DNA of 30,000 nucleotides from contig CAUYUJ010018564.1 of assembly GCA_963575745.1 (NCBI GenBank), forward strand, positions 1-30,000, given 5' to 3'. This stretch comes from Prorocentrum cordatum. Lineage: Eukaryota > Sar > Dinophyceae > Prorocentrales > Prorocentraceae. The translations under genes and the position numbers were made by a program. Positions 9,140 through 17,392 of the stretch are shown here, in pieces (position 1 is the first letter of the stretch; every line of letters begins with the position of its first letter). The notes under the pieces were generated by a model that made no database searches, was not told the origin of the DNA, and was given only the letters and a program-made list of their open reading frames with translations.

Positions 9140-9279
9140 TTAGGTCGGGCGTGTCCCTCTACAGGAGTGATATTTAAAAATCGTAAAAATAGTCTGGTGA
9201 CGAATTTTTAAAATACATGTTTGACTACAAGTCAATTTGTCGCCCCAAATCCGCCTGTAGGGGGAGATGCCCGACCTAA
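9140..9279. mobile_element. foldback MITE, TTAAGTCGGGC family, copy 1
   Basis: Left end TTAGGTCGGGC (9140-9150) and right end GCCCGACCTAA (9269-9279) are perfect inverted repeats; similarity extends to about 30 bp with a few mismatches, including the CTACAGG core. The interior is AT-rich, unlike the GC-rich surroundings, and has no ORF. The flanks carry TCTAGCC directly to the left and again one base after the right end, a candidate 7-8 bp target-site duplication. Two further copies with the same ends lie at 14761 and 16975. No transposase is present, so it would need one in trans. Confidence 0.8.
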
Positions 9280-9572
9280 TTCTAGCCCCACCTCTGCCCC
9301 GATACCCCCACCTTCCCTGACCTTCCAGCGTGTGCAGAAATAGCCCTTCAGACCTGCAGACCTATCTGGACGGCTTAAAACCTTGACCAGATTTTGGATG
9401 TCGCGGTCCTGGTGCTATTTTTCAGCCCTCGAGGAAGGTCTGGGAACGACCCGCGGCACGAACCTGCCGCACGGCCATGACCCCCGGTGCCAGGGAAGGG
9501 GAGCCAGAGGGTGACAGGCCCCCCGCTCGCTCGCCGCCGAGCCATGGCTCGAGGGGGTCTGGGTTTTCTGTC
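9280..9572. other. spacer without recognised features
   Basis: C-rich and mixed sequence without a supportable gene. At 9426-9450 there is a partial copy of the CCCTCGAGGAAG segment that forms the 42-bp direct repeats just downstream. Confidence 0.5.
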
Positions 9573-9842
9573 TACCAGCTTGAAACACACCCTCGAGGAA
9601 GTTCTGGGCTTACGGTAGGTTCGTGTCGTGTCGACCGGCGGCGACCTCGACGCCGGCGTTCAACGTTGAACGCCGGCGGAGGCCCAGAATCGGTCGATGT
9701 TGAACGATTGGACGTTGCGGAAACGGCCGCTCGTTCAAGGTTGAACGATCCCCGCGGTGTCAGAAACCAACGCCGGGGTCGGCACGACACGGACCCGCCG
9801 TACCAGCTTGAAGCACACCCTCGAGGAAGTTCTGGGCTTACG
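9573..9842. repeat. dispersed palindromic element flanked by 42-bp direct repeats (copy A)
   Basis: Two direct repeats of 42 bp (9573-9614 and 9801-9842, one mismatch) flank a 178-bp core. The core ends are inverted repeats: GGTTCGTGTCGTGTCGACC at 9618-9636 against its near complement at 9777-9795 (17 of 19). Inside are a perfect 18-bp palindrome GCGTTCAACGTTGAACGC near 9658 and a second one interrupted by GG near 9732. A diverged, longer relative lies at 14317-14676. Direct repeats of 42 bp are too long for a usual target-site duplication, so the real unit may be larger or partly duplicated. Confidence 0.7.
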
Positions 9843-9983
9843 TCCTCCCGTCGCCTTCCGAGAAGGTCCGCCCCCTCTGCCCTCCCCCCCCCCCCCCCCC
9901 CTGGGCGGGGCCGCCAGCGCCAGCCGGCCCCCCCCCCCCCAGACTGGCCCGATCCCCAGACAATCAGACGGGACGATTTAATA

Positions 9984-10333
9984 CTTCCCCCTCCCCCCTT
10001 GCCCTCCCCCTCCTCCCCCTCCCAATCTCCATCCTCCCCCCTCCTCCTCATCCTCCTTCTCCTCCCCTCCTCTTCCTCCTCCTCATCTTCCTCCTTTTCT
10101 CATCCTCCGCATGCTCTCACCCATCCTCCCCTCCATCCTCTCCCTTCTCCTTCTCCTCCTCCTCCTCCACCTCCTCCTTCTCCTTTGCTCCTCTCCTCTC
10201 CTCTCCTCCTCCTCCTCCTCCTCCTCCCATGTTCCTCTCTTCCTCCTCCTGCCATCCCCCTCCTCCCCTCCCTATTCTCCTTCTCCATCCCCCTCCTTTC
10301 CCACCTCCTCCTCCTCCGCCTCCTCCTCCTGCA
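9984..10333. repeat. CTC/TCC-rich polypyrimidine tract
   Basis: Nearly pure C and T on the plus strand, mostly imperfect TCC/CTC triplets with short breaks (for example GCATGC near 10108). Upstream at 9885-9945 are C homopolymer runs. The long Leu/Ser/Pro ORFs here come only from the repeat. Such mirror-like purine/pyrimidine DNA can form triplex (H-DNA). Confidence 0.9.
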
Positions 10334-10505
10334 GTGCCATGGTCACACGAGGTCCCGACCGCTTCTCCGGCGGGTGCACGCTGGTCGTTGGAAGTAGGTT
10401 TTTGTTGGTCCGAGATCCCAATCTACTTCAGGCGCCTTCCTGCCTCTTCCCTCCTCTTCGGGGGGTGGGCGTGGAGGGTTTCTCCGAAGGGCTTAGGCGG
10501 CCCGT

Positions 10506-10688
10506 GCTCCTCCTCCTCCTCCTCCTCCTCCTCCTCCTCCTCCTAACTCCATTCTCCTCCTCCTCCTCCATCTCCTCCTCCACCTCCCCCTCCTCCATCT
10601 CCTCCTCCTCCTCCTCCTCCTCCTCCTCCTCCTCCTCCTCCTCCCCCTCCTCCTCCTCCTCCTCCTCCTCCTCCTCCTCCTCCTCCTC
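10506..10688. repeat. CTC/TCC trinucleotide tract
   Basis: Long run of TCC triplets, most regular at 10506-10540 and 10600-10688, with some A interruptions between. The poly-Ser and poly-Glu ORFs on either strand are products of the repeat, not genes. Confidence 0.9.
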
Positions 10689-11436
10689 GGGTCGCCTACG
10701 GCCCCGGGGGAAGCCATGCAGGTGGGTGGAAGCCCAATCTACTTCCACCGCCTTCCTACTTCATGTTTCTAGCCACAGTCGGGGCGGGGGTCAATGCAAA
10801 CGGGGGTACGCCAGAGCGCCAGATCTTGCAGGATCCTGCAGAGCCAGGGTTGCAGTGACCCGGGCTTGGGTGCAGGACGCGGCAGGATCCTGCAGACGTT
10901 GCGCGACCCTGCAAGGCCTTACTGACCGGGGTTTGGATCGACCCAGGTCAGTAGACTACCGTCACAGATCCGTTTCTGATGGCTCTGGGGCTTGGCAACG
11001 GGCCCAAGAGGCCGGAATCGAGGAAAACCACCGGCATAAATAAGCACCAGGACGTCGCAGATCGCGGAACACACCCCGACATCATGATTTTCTCTGAGCG
11101 TCGATCCATGAGGTCTCGACCCGTTCCCCAGGACCAGCTTTTCCGCCTGACTAGTTTTTGACTGTCCTGGGGCCTGGCGAGGGCCCCTGGAGCCTGAACA
11201 TTACAGAAGACCTCCCGCTGTGAGTTTTTGTCGCAACGAGAGGATGGTCAGGTCGGTTCTCGTGACCCATTCCGGAGTGTGCTCTGGGCAACGAGTTTTG
11301 AGGAGAATCCGGTCACTTCCGCAGGTGGCCTTCCAGTTGCTCACGCGCAAGAACTGTCAAAACGCAAACCACAAAAAACAGTAAAGGATTCCGCCTTGTT
11401 TTTTTCAAGACGTTGGTGGTCTGCCTGCCACGAGAA
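10689..11436. other. unassigned GC-rich stretch with repeated BamHI-type palindromes
   Basis: No gene can be supported. A perfect palindrome TGCAGGATCCTGCA at 10828-10841 recurs as GCAGGATCCTGC at about 10882-10893. Nothing else in the stretch is recognised. Confidence 0.45.
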
Positions 11437-11580
11437 GGGGGGGATAAGGGGGAGGGGGGAAGGCTTCTTAGAAGCACCCCTGCTTCTTAGAAGGCGAAGG
11501 CCTTACCTGTGCAAGTAGGTCCGGCGCCATCTTAAAAGTAGCCTCCTTCTAAGAAGCCTTCCCCCTCCCCCTACCCCCCA
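11437..11580. mobile_element. foldback element with G-rich / CTTCTTAGAAG arms
   Basis: The left arm (about 11437-11475: G-run, GGGGGAGGGGGG, AAGGCTTCTTAGAAG) is matched in inverted orientation by the right arm (about 11543-11580) over roughly 35 bases with small gaps in the G runs. The CTTCTTAGAAG motif occurs once more on the left at 11482. The interior of about 65 bases has no ORF. Only one copy is seen, so a mobile origin is inferred from the structure. Confidence 0.6.
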
Positions 11581-11790
11581 CTGCGCGCCGCCGACATAAA
11601 CGAACCAACGTCGATCCCCGCGACAATATAGAAAATATGGGAAGCGGAGGGCAAGACGAAGACCCAGAAAAGACGACAGCATCTGGTGACTCCTGGGGAT
11701 TGTGCCTATTTTTTTGGTGTGCCCCTGTGCCCCTTCGAAGACATTGCAGGTCTGGGGCGGAAAAGCGCGCGGGCCGGTGCTGCCGCCTCG
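11581..11790. other. spacer without recognised features
   Basis: Mixed sequence between the foldback element and the next CTC tract. I see no coding signal or repeat. Confidence 0.4.
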
Positions 11791-11957
11791 CTCCTCCTCC
11801 TCCTCCTCCTCTTCCTCCTCCTCCTCCTCCTCTTCCTCCTCCTCCTCCTCCTCCTCTTCCTCCTCCTCCTCGCTCCTCCTCCTCCTCCTCCTCCTCCTCC
11901 TCCTCGCTCCTCCCCGCTCCTCCTCGCTCCTCCTCGCTCCTCCTCGCTCCTCCTCGT
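11791..11957. repeat. CTC/TCC trinucleotide tract
   Basis: TCC and TTC triplets with a repeated CTCGCTCC variant at the 3' end (about 11870-11957). About 140 bases downstream a GAG tract (12099-12203) has the opposite orientation, so the pair could form a long hairpin or arise from inverted duplication. Confidence 0.9.
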
Positions 11958-12098
11958 CATCTCTGGCCCTCGGGGCCGCTCCCGGCGTGCCTCGGCCGGC
12001 AGGTGCCGCTCTCGGCCCTGCTCGAGGGCCCGCCCGGGCTGTGCTGAGGCGCGGGGTGCAAACGGGGACCCTCCGAGGGTGTCGCCAAAGCGTGGGTC

Positions 12099-12203
12099 GA
12101 GGAGGAGGGAGGAGGGAGGGAGGGAGGATGAGGAGGAGGAGGAGGTGGAGGAGGAAGGGGTGGAGGAGGGCGAGATGGAGGTGGAGGAGGAGAACGAGGA
12201 GGA
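12099..12203. repeat. GAG/AGG purine tract
   Basis: Purine-only run of GGA triplets with GGAGGGAGG variants. It is opposite in orientation to the CTC tract just upstream. Confidence 0.85.
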
Positions 12204-13110
12204 CCACTGTAGACCCAAGACGCATCATCGATGTTGCTATCAATCCTCCCTCCGACTTTCCTCTCCTACAGGTCCCTGCGAGAACTGATGTACACTGCGG
12301 ACAGTGCCCCGTTGGAAGACAACCGTCTTAGAGTCTTCAACCGTGCCACAGCACCGTGCCTGGGCTTTCAACGCCGCGAATGAACGTGACTGTTACGTCC
12401 TGACGATCCCGAAGTGTGCCATAACACCACGCCTGGTACTTCTCAAGGGAGGAAAAACCACCCGGACCCGACAATGGACGTTTACTGATGGGCCTCGGGC
12501 GTTGTCTAAACGGCCCTGCCCTGTTCGATTTCTTCCTTGGGTACGTTTACGAAGCGGCCTCCCTTGTCAGGGTGTTACTTACGTTTTTCCCCTTCCATAA
12601 TTCCGAAACAGCGAATCAACGCGGCTCTTGCACCCTGACGTCCCCAAATCGTGCCAGAACTCCGGCCCTGGGGCGCCAACCATAAAACTCCTTGGGGCTG
12701 CGGTGGACTCTTAGGACGACGGGAGCCACATGTTGAAGAGGAGCCGCCCTCCACCAGACAGGAGGAGCGCGGGTCCGCACGCGTGCGCGGCGCTGTAGGG
12801 CGAGAGCCACATTTCGACAACCACCCGCCCTCCGTCCGTGAAGCCGCTGCAGACCTGGAAGCTCCAGGGTCCGAAATGCGAAGTGCCTATGACCGTACCC
12901 GGCGCGGAGGCGCTAGCACTAGATGAGGCTTCCCGGGAGGCTGCTGCCCTTCCTGCAACAAGAGTGTAGAAACAGCTGAAGTCTGAGGCTTCTTGGGCTG
13001 CGGCAGAGAAACAGGAAAGGGTCCTAAATGTTGGGGAAGAAGCGCCTGGCCCGCCCTAGCAAGACGTCTCCGGGTGCGAGAGGGAGGAGCTGTTCATGAG
13101 GGGGCAGGCA
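12204..13110. other. unassigned stretch with weak internal duplication
   Basis: No gene can be supported. Two segments (about 12397-12440 and 12633-12680) share a degenerate CCTGACG...CCC.AA..GTGCCA pattern. Two others (about 12720-12755 and 12800-12835) share GAGCCACAT followed by CCGCCCTCC. This may be an old dispersed or tandem repeat; similarity is too weak by eye to delimit it. Confidence 0.35.
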
Positions 13111-13323
13111 TGGAGGAGGGGAAGGAGGAGCAGGAGGAGGAGGAGGAGGAGGAGGAGGAGGAGGAGGAGGAGGAGGAGGAGGAGGAGGAGGAGGAGGGGA
13201 GGAGGAGGAGGAGGAGGAGGAGGAGGAGAGGAGGAGGGAGGAGGAGGAGGGAGGAGGAGGAGGAGGAGGAGGAGGAGGAAGAAGAGGAGGAGGAGGAGGA
13301 GGAGGAGGAGGAGGAGGAGGAGG
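13111..13323. repeat. GAG/AGG purine tract
   Basis: About 210 bases of almost uninterrupted AGG triplets with a few GGGAGG and GAAGAAG variants. ORFs rich in Glu, Arg or Gly in all three forward frames, and Leu/Pro in reverse, derive from it. Confidence 0.92.
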
Positions 13324-13736
13324 TTGGAGCCGGCGCGGGGTCTGATGGAGGCTGGCCAGCACTTGTGCCGCCAGCAGGCAGGCGGGGGAGGTTCGAGGTG
13401 CTGTCGTCGGACAGGTTTTTTGTCTCTATCAGCCTCCGGGGCCGTTCTCGGGCCCGGGACCGTCAAAAATGGATCCGGGGGGAAACATTGCACCACATGC
13501 CAGCCCGCATCAAGCGAGCTGCACCGTTGTAGCGACAGGCCATGCTACTCAGCAGGCAAGAGGCAGCTGGACACTGCAGCGACGAGCAAGGAATGTACTA
13601 ATCTTTTAGCGGGTACGGCGGTACCAGTCAGGGCTTCGGTGTTGCTGGTGCGGTCGCACCCGCCACACGTGGATACTCCCCACCTGTGAAACCAGTTTCA
13701 TCCGTAACCGCTCCCATGTCGTCGTTTTTTTTTTTT

Positions 13737-13737
<1 letters not shown>
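13324..13737. other. spacer without recognised features
   Basis: Mixed GC-rich sequence. No gene, repeat or foldback structure could be supported. Confidence 0.4.
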
Positions 13738-13774
<37 letters not shown>

Positions 13775-13803
13775 ATAATAATATTTTTTTTTTAAAAAAA
13801 AAA
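13738..13803. repeat. AT dinucleotide / AAT trinucleotide array
   Basis: About 15 TA dinucleotides, then AAT triplets, then T and A runs. It is the only strongly AT-rich island in this part of the window and a likely easily melted site. Confidence 0.95.
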
Positions 13804-14027
13804 TTGCACCAGGTGGACCCCAGGAGGGGTCTGGGGATCGATTTTGAGCGGATTTGGCGTCTTCTGCCCTCGTGGCAGTTTTTCTCGCGGCCCAGCCGTC
13901 TCCGGCCCCCTGGCCGCATCCAACAGGGAGGAGGAGGCGGCGCAGGCATGCCGCTGGCTCGCCTCGGGTGTGCGCGGGGGTCGTCGAGATTTTCGTGTGC
14001 TTTCGCACGTTCTTAGCGGTTTTCAGG
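13804..14027. other. spacer without recognised features
   Basis: GC-rich sequence upstream of the dispersed repeat. No gene supported. Confidence 0.35.
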
Positions 14028-14127
14028 CCTCGGGATGCCTTCCAGCAGCTCCGCCTCGCCGAGAGCGTTCCAGGGGTGCCTGGATCATCCCGACCGGTCG
14101 CCGCAGATCCGAAGTGTGATCCGAAAC
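14028..14127 (+). repeat. dispersed ~100-bp repeat, copy 1
   Basis: The run from CCTCGGGATGCC to TGATCCGAAA is clearly similar to 24667-24766 (same order of CGCCTCGCCGAG, TTCC.GGG.TGCC, GATC.CCCCGA blocks). The function is unknown. I did not find convincing pol III A and B boxes, so a SINE is not shown. Confidence 0.6.
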
Positions 14128-14316
14128 TTTGTCATCTTCGCGTGGGGTCAAGGGGGCAGGGCTACCGCAGGCTCCCTGAGAAAAAAAAGGCGTTCTCGCC
14201 TGGCTTCGGTAGCCCTCACAGATCGATCTAGCTCGGCGACTGCAGCATAAAGTTAGGGTCTAGGGCTGCAGCTGAGATCTCACACGATGTTGCACGCTTG
14301 CGACGTTGTATCGCAG

Positions 14317-14676
14317 GGTTCGTGTCGTGTCGACGGGCTTGACGACCCCGGCGCAGGCGTTCAAGGTTGAACGCGTCCAGCGGCCCAGACATCGGTCAAT
14401 ATGGAACGATGCGGCCAGCGAACCCTCCACCTCCATCTTCCATACCTTCCGACCTCTGCGGAAGGTGCGGAAGGTGATGCATTGAAATTATCGAAAGTCT
14501 CAGGAAATGCAGGAACACTCAGCGTTTCACGAAGCGCATGGGTGTGGAAGGTCAGCACGGGAGGTTTGGAATAATGAGGGCGAGCGAGAAGCCACCGATC
14601 CTTCGAGGTTGAACGACCCACGTGGTGTCGGGAACCGATGCCTGGACCGTCACGGCCCGCATCCGCCGCACGGTCG
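14317..14676. repeat. dispersed palindromic element, copy B (with insertion)
   Basis: The left end has the same 18 bases (GGTTCGTGTCGTGTCGAC at 14317-14334) as copy A at 9618. It then keeps the palindrome GCGTTCAAGGTTGAACGC, the GGCCCAGA..TCGGTC block and, after about 180 extra bases (about 14418-14595), the GAGGTTGAACGA and GTGTCGGGAACC blocks. The right end is weaker. The extra segment is absent from copy A, so it is either an insertion here or a deletion there. Confidence 0.6.
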
Positions 14677-14760
14677 GTCTGGAACTCTTGCTCCGCGCGT
14701 CGAGCCTCGGGTTTTGGCCCAGCACGCTTCGGCGCGGCGCGCGGAGCCACGTCCCCACCC

Positions 14761-14957
14761 TTAAGTCGGGCCTGTCCCCTTACAGGGGGATTTTCGACGA
14801 AAAATTAAAGATACCCCTAAAATCGTCAAAACATAGTCCAAAAATAGCCTGGGGACTCTTTTTGGCGTATGTTTGAACCTTTTGGGGGTATTTGTGGGGA
14901 TCGTTTTTTTTATCTTCCGTCGAAAATCCCCCTGTAGGGGGGACAGGCCCGACTTAA
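14761..14957. mobile_element. foldback MITE, TTAAGTCGGGC family, copy 2
   Basis: Left end TTAAGTCGGGC and right end GCCCGACTTAA are perfect inverted repeats. With one indel the arms match for about 42 bp, including ACAGGGGGATTTTCGACG. The inner parts also pair (ATACCCCTAAAA on the left against TTTTGGGGGTAT on the right), so almost the whole 197 bp can fold on itself. No ORF is coded inside. The flanks CCCCACCC and CCCTGCCC match at 6 of 8 positions, a weak candidate duplication. This is the best-preserved of the three copies. Confidence 0.85.
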
Positions 14958-15009
14958 CCCTGCCCCCCACCGTCGACGGCCCGTCCGGTCTCCGGCCTCC
15001 CGCCCGAAT

Positions 15010-15133
15010 GATTGCAAAAAAACCCAGGATTGCAAAAAACCCAGGATTGCAAAAAAAGGATTGCAAAAAAACCATGTTTTTTTTGCAATCCTGGGTTTGT
15101 TTGCAATCCTGGGTTTTTTTTTTTTGCAATCCT
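15010..15133. repeat. inverted array of GATTGCAAAAAAACCCAG units
   Basis: Four forward units (starting near 15010, 15028, 15045, 15059) are followed by three inverted units (TTTTTTTGCAATCCTGGG, about 15078-15133) around a CCATG centre near 15072. The whole block could extrude as a cruciform. No coding potential. Confidence 0.85.
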
Positions 15134-15237
15134 TCGTTCGAAGCAAAGCCACACGCCATCGGCCTGCGAGGCGCCGCGTGTCGCGGGGCCGCCGCCGCCG
15201 ACGCGCGAAGCACAGCTCCTCGCCGCCATGCGGCTCT

Positions 15238-15333
15238 GGGAGGAGGAGGAGGAGGAGGAGGAGGAGGAGGAGGAGGAGGAGGAGGAGGAGGAGGAGGAGG
15301 AGGAGGAGGAGGAGGAGGAGGAGGAGGAGGAGA
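15238..15333. repeat. GAG trinucleotide array
   Basis: About 31 almost perfect GGA triplets in a row, the cleanest trinucleotide array in the window. It abuts the foldback element that starts at 15334. Confidence 0.95.
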
Positions 15334-15463
15334 GACCCGCGCGGATGCTTCGGATCGGCGTTGCAGTCGTCTCCCGTGGCACGCGGATCAGGGCCAACGG
15401 CGGCGCGGGGGGCGCCGCCGCCACGGGGGCCGTCCAGCGCCGATCCGAGGGGTCTGCGCGGAG
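15334..15463. repeat. GC-rich foldback element (GCGCGGAT family), copy a
   Basis: The left arm (ACCCGCGCGGAT..TTCGGATCGGCG) and right arm (CGCCGATCCGAGGGGTCTGCGCGG) are inverted repeats of about 30 bp around a GC-rich centre. Related arms lie at 16721-16838, 17222-17350 and, right arm only, near 17626-17660. Confidence 0.7.
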
Positions 15464-15666
15464 CTCCGGAAAGGTTGTGCTTGGGCAGGCTTGTGGTTCC
15501 CCTGCAGGCTGCCAGCGCGGGGCAGCGCGGGCCCTCCAGGGGGGGAGGCTCGATGCAGAGCCCATTCGGCACCTGGGCCCTTTCCTTCCCGACGATCCTC
15601 AAGACGGGCGTCAGCTCGGTGTGCGCTTGCCCCTTCCAGCTCCACTGATGGCAGGCAGCCCGTGCC
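15464..15666. other. spacer without recognised features
   Basis: GC-rich sequence. No gene or repeat supported. Confidence 0.35.
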
Positions 15667-15950
15667 GGTGAGGCCTCGGGTCGTGCGCAGACAGCCCCCA
15701 AGGGGCCGCCCTGGCCGGCCTCCACAGGCCCCCCCGGAGTACTCCCAGCTGGCCTCAACAGGCCCCCCGGGCAGCCCGGGGTGGCCTCAGCACCCGAGCC
15801 CTGGGGCGCACAGCGCTCCAGGGGCGCCGGCAGGGTCGGCGCCGGGGTGTTGAGGCCGCGGGGGCTGTTGGCCAGCTGGGACTGCTCGGGGGGGCCTGTC
15901 GAGGGCAACGGGACTAGGTGGGCCGTCTGTGCACATCCTGAGGCCCTACC
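15667..15950. mobile_element. 280-bp foldback element, copy 1
   Basis: The left end (GGTGAGGCCTCGGGTCGTGC onward, 15667-15696) is the near reverse complement of the right end (15921-15950, GGCCGTCTGTGCACATCCTG then AGGCCCTACC). Inner segments also pair: CCCAGCTGGCC near 15751 with GGCCAGCTGGG near 15870. The second copy at 16166-16433 keeps the same order and ends. No ORF is conserved between the copies. Confidence 0.75.
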
Positions 15951-16165
15951 AGCGTGCGTCGGCTTCTTGCACCGCCTGCGCCGCTTCGGAGGAGTTCGGC
16001 GCACAGGCGCACGCTGGCGCTGGAGCGCACGCTCTGTGGATCGTCGTTCTTCGCTCCTGCGCTCGCATGAGGCAGCGGCGCAGCGCATTCTCTGAGGCTA
16101 ACGTTAGATCACCATTCCGGGTGAGGATCCATAGGCGCTTTGACTAGGCTTACGATGCTTTACCT

Positions 16166-16433
16166 GGCAAGGCTCCGCGTTGCACACAGACATCCGCTCC
16201 AGGTGGTCCCGAGTAGTCCTCGCTGGCCTCCACTGGCCCCGCGAGTAGTCCAGGGCCCTGGGCGGTCTCCACACCCTGGCGCCGCCTCTGGCGGCGCCCC
16301 TGGGGCGCACCGCACCCCAGGGTTGAGGTGTCGAGACCGCCCCGGACTGCTCGGGGGGCCTGCCGGGGAGGGCCTGTTGGGGCCAGCCGGGACTGCCTCG
16401 GGCGCCTGCCTGTGCGCAGCCCGAAGCCTCACC
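16166..16433. mobile_element. 280-bp foldback element, copy 2
   Basis: Same architecture as the copy at 15667: left end GGCAAGGCTCCGCG, right end GCAGCCCGAAGCCTCACC in inverted orientation, and matching inner blocks (GAGTAGTCC..GCTGGCCTCCAC left; GGCCAGCCGGGACTGC right). With the boundary moved by one base the flanks read GCTTTACC and GCTTCACC, 7 of 8 identical, a candidate 8-bp target-site duplication. Confidence 0.75.
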
Positions 16434-16720
16434 AGCTTCACCCACAAATCATTAATCTCGCCCCCGCAGGCCCCATCGTGCGGCCTCGAAGGGTGCTTCA
16501 CGTAGCCCGTGCCGCTCCTGCCGCCACGGGCGAGGTCGAAGCCGTCCCAGCCCCGGCAGTGCAGGTTGCGTAGGTTTGTCGTCCGACATTCTGGGAGTGA
16601 GATGAGCGCGAAGAGAGGAAAATCAGCGTGCAGGCTCGAGGTCCCCAGATGCATGCTCCCGCCGACGCTGGACCCCATCCTGTTCTTCGAGGAAGAAGCT
16701 GTCCGCACGAGACCCTTTGG
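16434..16720. other. spacer without recognised features
   Basis: Mixed sequence. No gene, repeat or RNA gene supported. Confidence 0.35.
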
Positions 16721-16838
16721 ATGTCCGCGCGGATTTCTCGGGTCGGCGCTGGACCCCCCTCCCTCCCCAGCGCGCGGAGCGCGCCCGTCGCCGCCAGTGG
16801 GACGTCTTGCGCCGATCCGAGGAATCTGCGCGGACATC
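16721..16838. repeat. GC-rich foldback element (GCGCGGAT family), copy b
   Basis: Left arm ATGTCCGCGCGGATTTCTCG, continuing into GGTCGGCGC, is inverted at the right as GCGCCGATCCGAGGAATC, continuing into TGCGCGGACAT. The arms are about 33 bp and the centre is GC-rich. ORFs across it are not conserved with the other copies. Confidence 0.75.
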
Positions 16839-16974
16839 TGAGAGTGAATGTAAGCGCGGCTTTTCCCCGAGCAGCGCTTGCAATCAGGAGTTCTTCCTGC
16901 GCTTTCTTGCGGAACGGGATGGGTATGTTGGGGTTTCGGGTGGTGCCCAGTTGGTGGGCGCCCCGCGCTTAGGG

Positions 16975-17129
16975 TTAAGTCGGGCACGTCCCTCTACAGG
17001 GGGAATCTTCAAAAGTTACAAGAAAAAAGTATGGGTACGTTTTTGTTTGGCTACTTGTGAGCATTTTGGAAGTCTGTTCTGATTATTTGTTTGTCGGAAA
17101 ACCCCTGTAGGGGGACATGCCCGACCTAA
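16975..17129. mobile_element. foldback MITE, TTAAGTCGGGC family, copy 3
   Basis: Left end TTAAGTCGGGC (16975-16985) and right end GCCCGACCTAA (17119-17129), with CTACAGGGGG and CCCCTGTAGGGGG just inside, make inverted repeats of about 30 bp. The interior is AT-rich and unrelated in detail to copies 1 and 2. No convincing target-site duplication is seen here. It ends 10 bases before a 14-bp tandem array. Confidence 0.8.
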
Positions 17130-17139
17130 CACAAGTCAT

Positions 17140-17182
17140 GCACCACATTGCTTGCACCACATAGCTCACACCACAGAACGTG
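17140..17182 (+). repeat. 14-bp tandem array, left part
   Basis: Three units in phase: GCACCACATTGCTT (17140), GCACCACATAGCTC (17154), ACACCACAGAACGT (17168), then GCACTAC of a fourth, which runs into a foldback element. The array resumes at 17393. Confidence 0.75.
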
Positions 17183-17392
17183 CACTACTCGAAAAGGAAG
17201 AAAACACATAAACAGAAACTTTTGGCGCTCCGCGCGGATTTCTTGAATCCGCGCCTGGGTCCCCCCTGGCGGCGCCTCCGGCGCCGCCCCATGGCGCGCT
17301 CCGCGCGCCATGGAAGGGCGCGGATCCAAGAAACCCGCGCAGAGCGCCAACAGTTTGTGTTTATTTGTTTTCTTCTTCTGACTACGTATGTT
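17183..17392. mobile_element. long foldback element (GCGCGGAT family copy c) inside a 14-bp array
   Basis: The core arms (TTGGCGCTCCGCGCGGATTT from 17222; AAACCCGCGCAGAGCGCCAA to 17350) are inverted repeats, as in copies a and b. Pairing goes further out: GAAGAAAACACATAAACAGA on the left matches, inverted, GTTTGTGTTTATTTGTTTTC on the right, giving arms of roughly 80 bp. The centre is the palindrome-rich GCGCCATGG region. Flanking 14-bp units lie on both sides, so this appears to be an insertion into the array. Confidence 0.7.

Noticed and set aside
10111-11043. Ser/Leu/Pro-rich ORFs over CTC tracts and Glu/Arg-rich ORFs over GAG tracts
   Set aside because: They exist in several frames at once and are pure translations of the trinucleotide repeats.
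14028-14127. SINE identity for the dispersed 100-bp repeat
   Set aside because: No convincing A box and B box at the right spacing and no 3' tail were seen.
16975-17129. Target-site duplication for MITE copy 3
   Set aside because: Flanks GCTTAGGG and CACAAGTC do not match.
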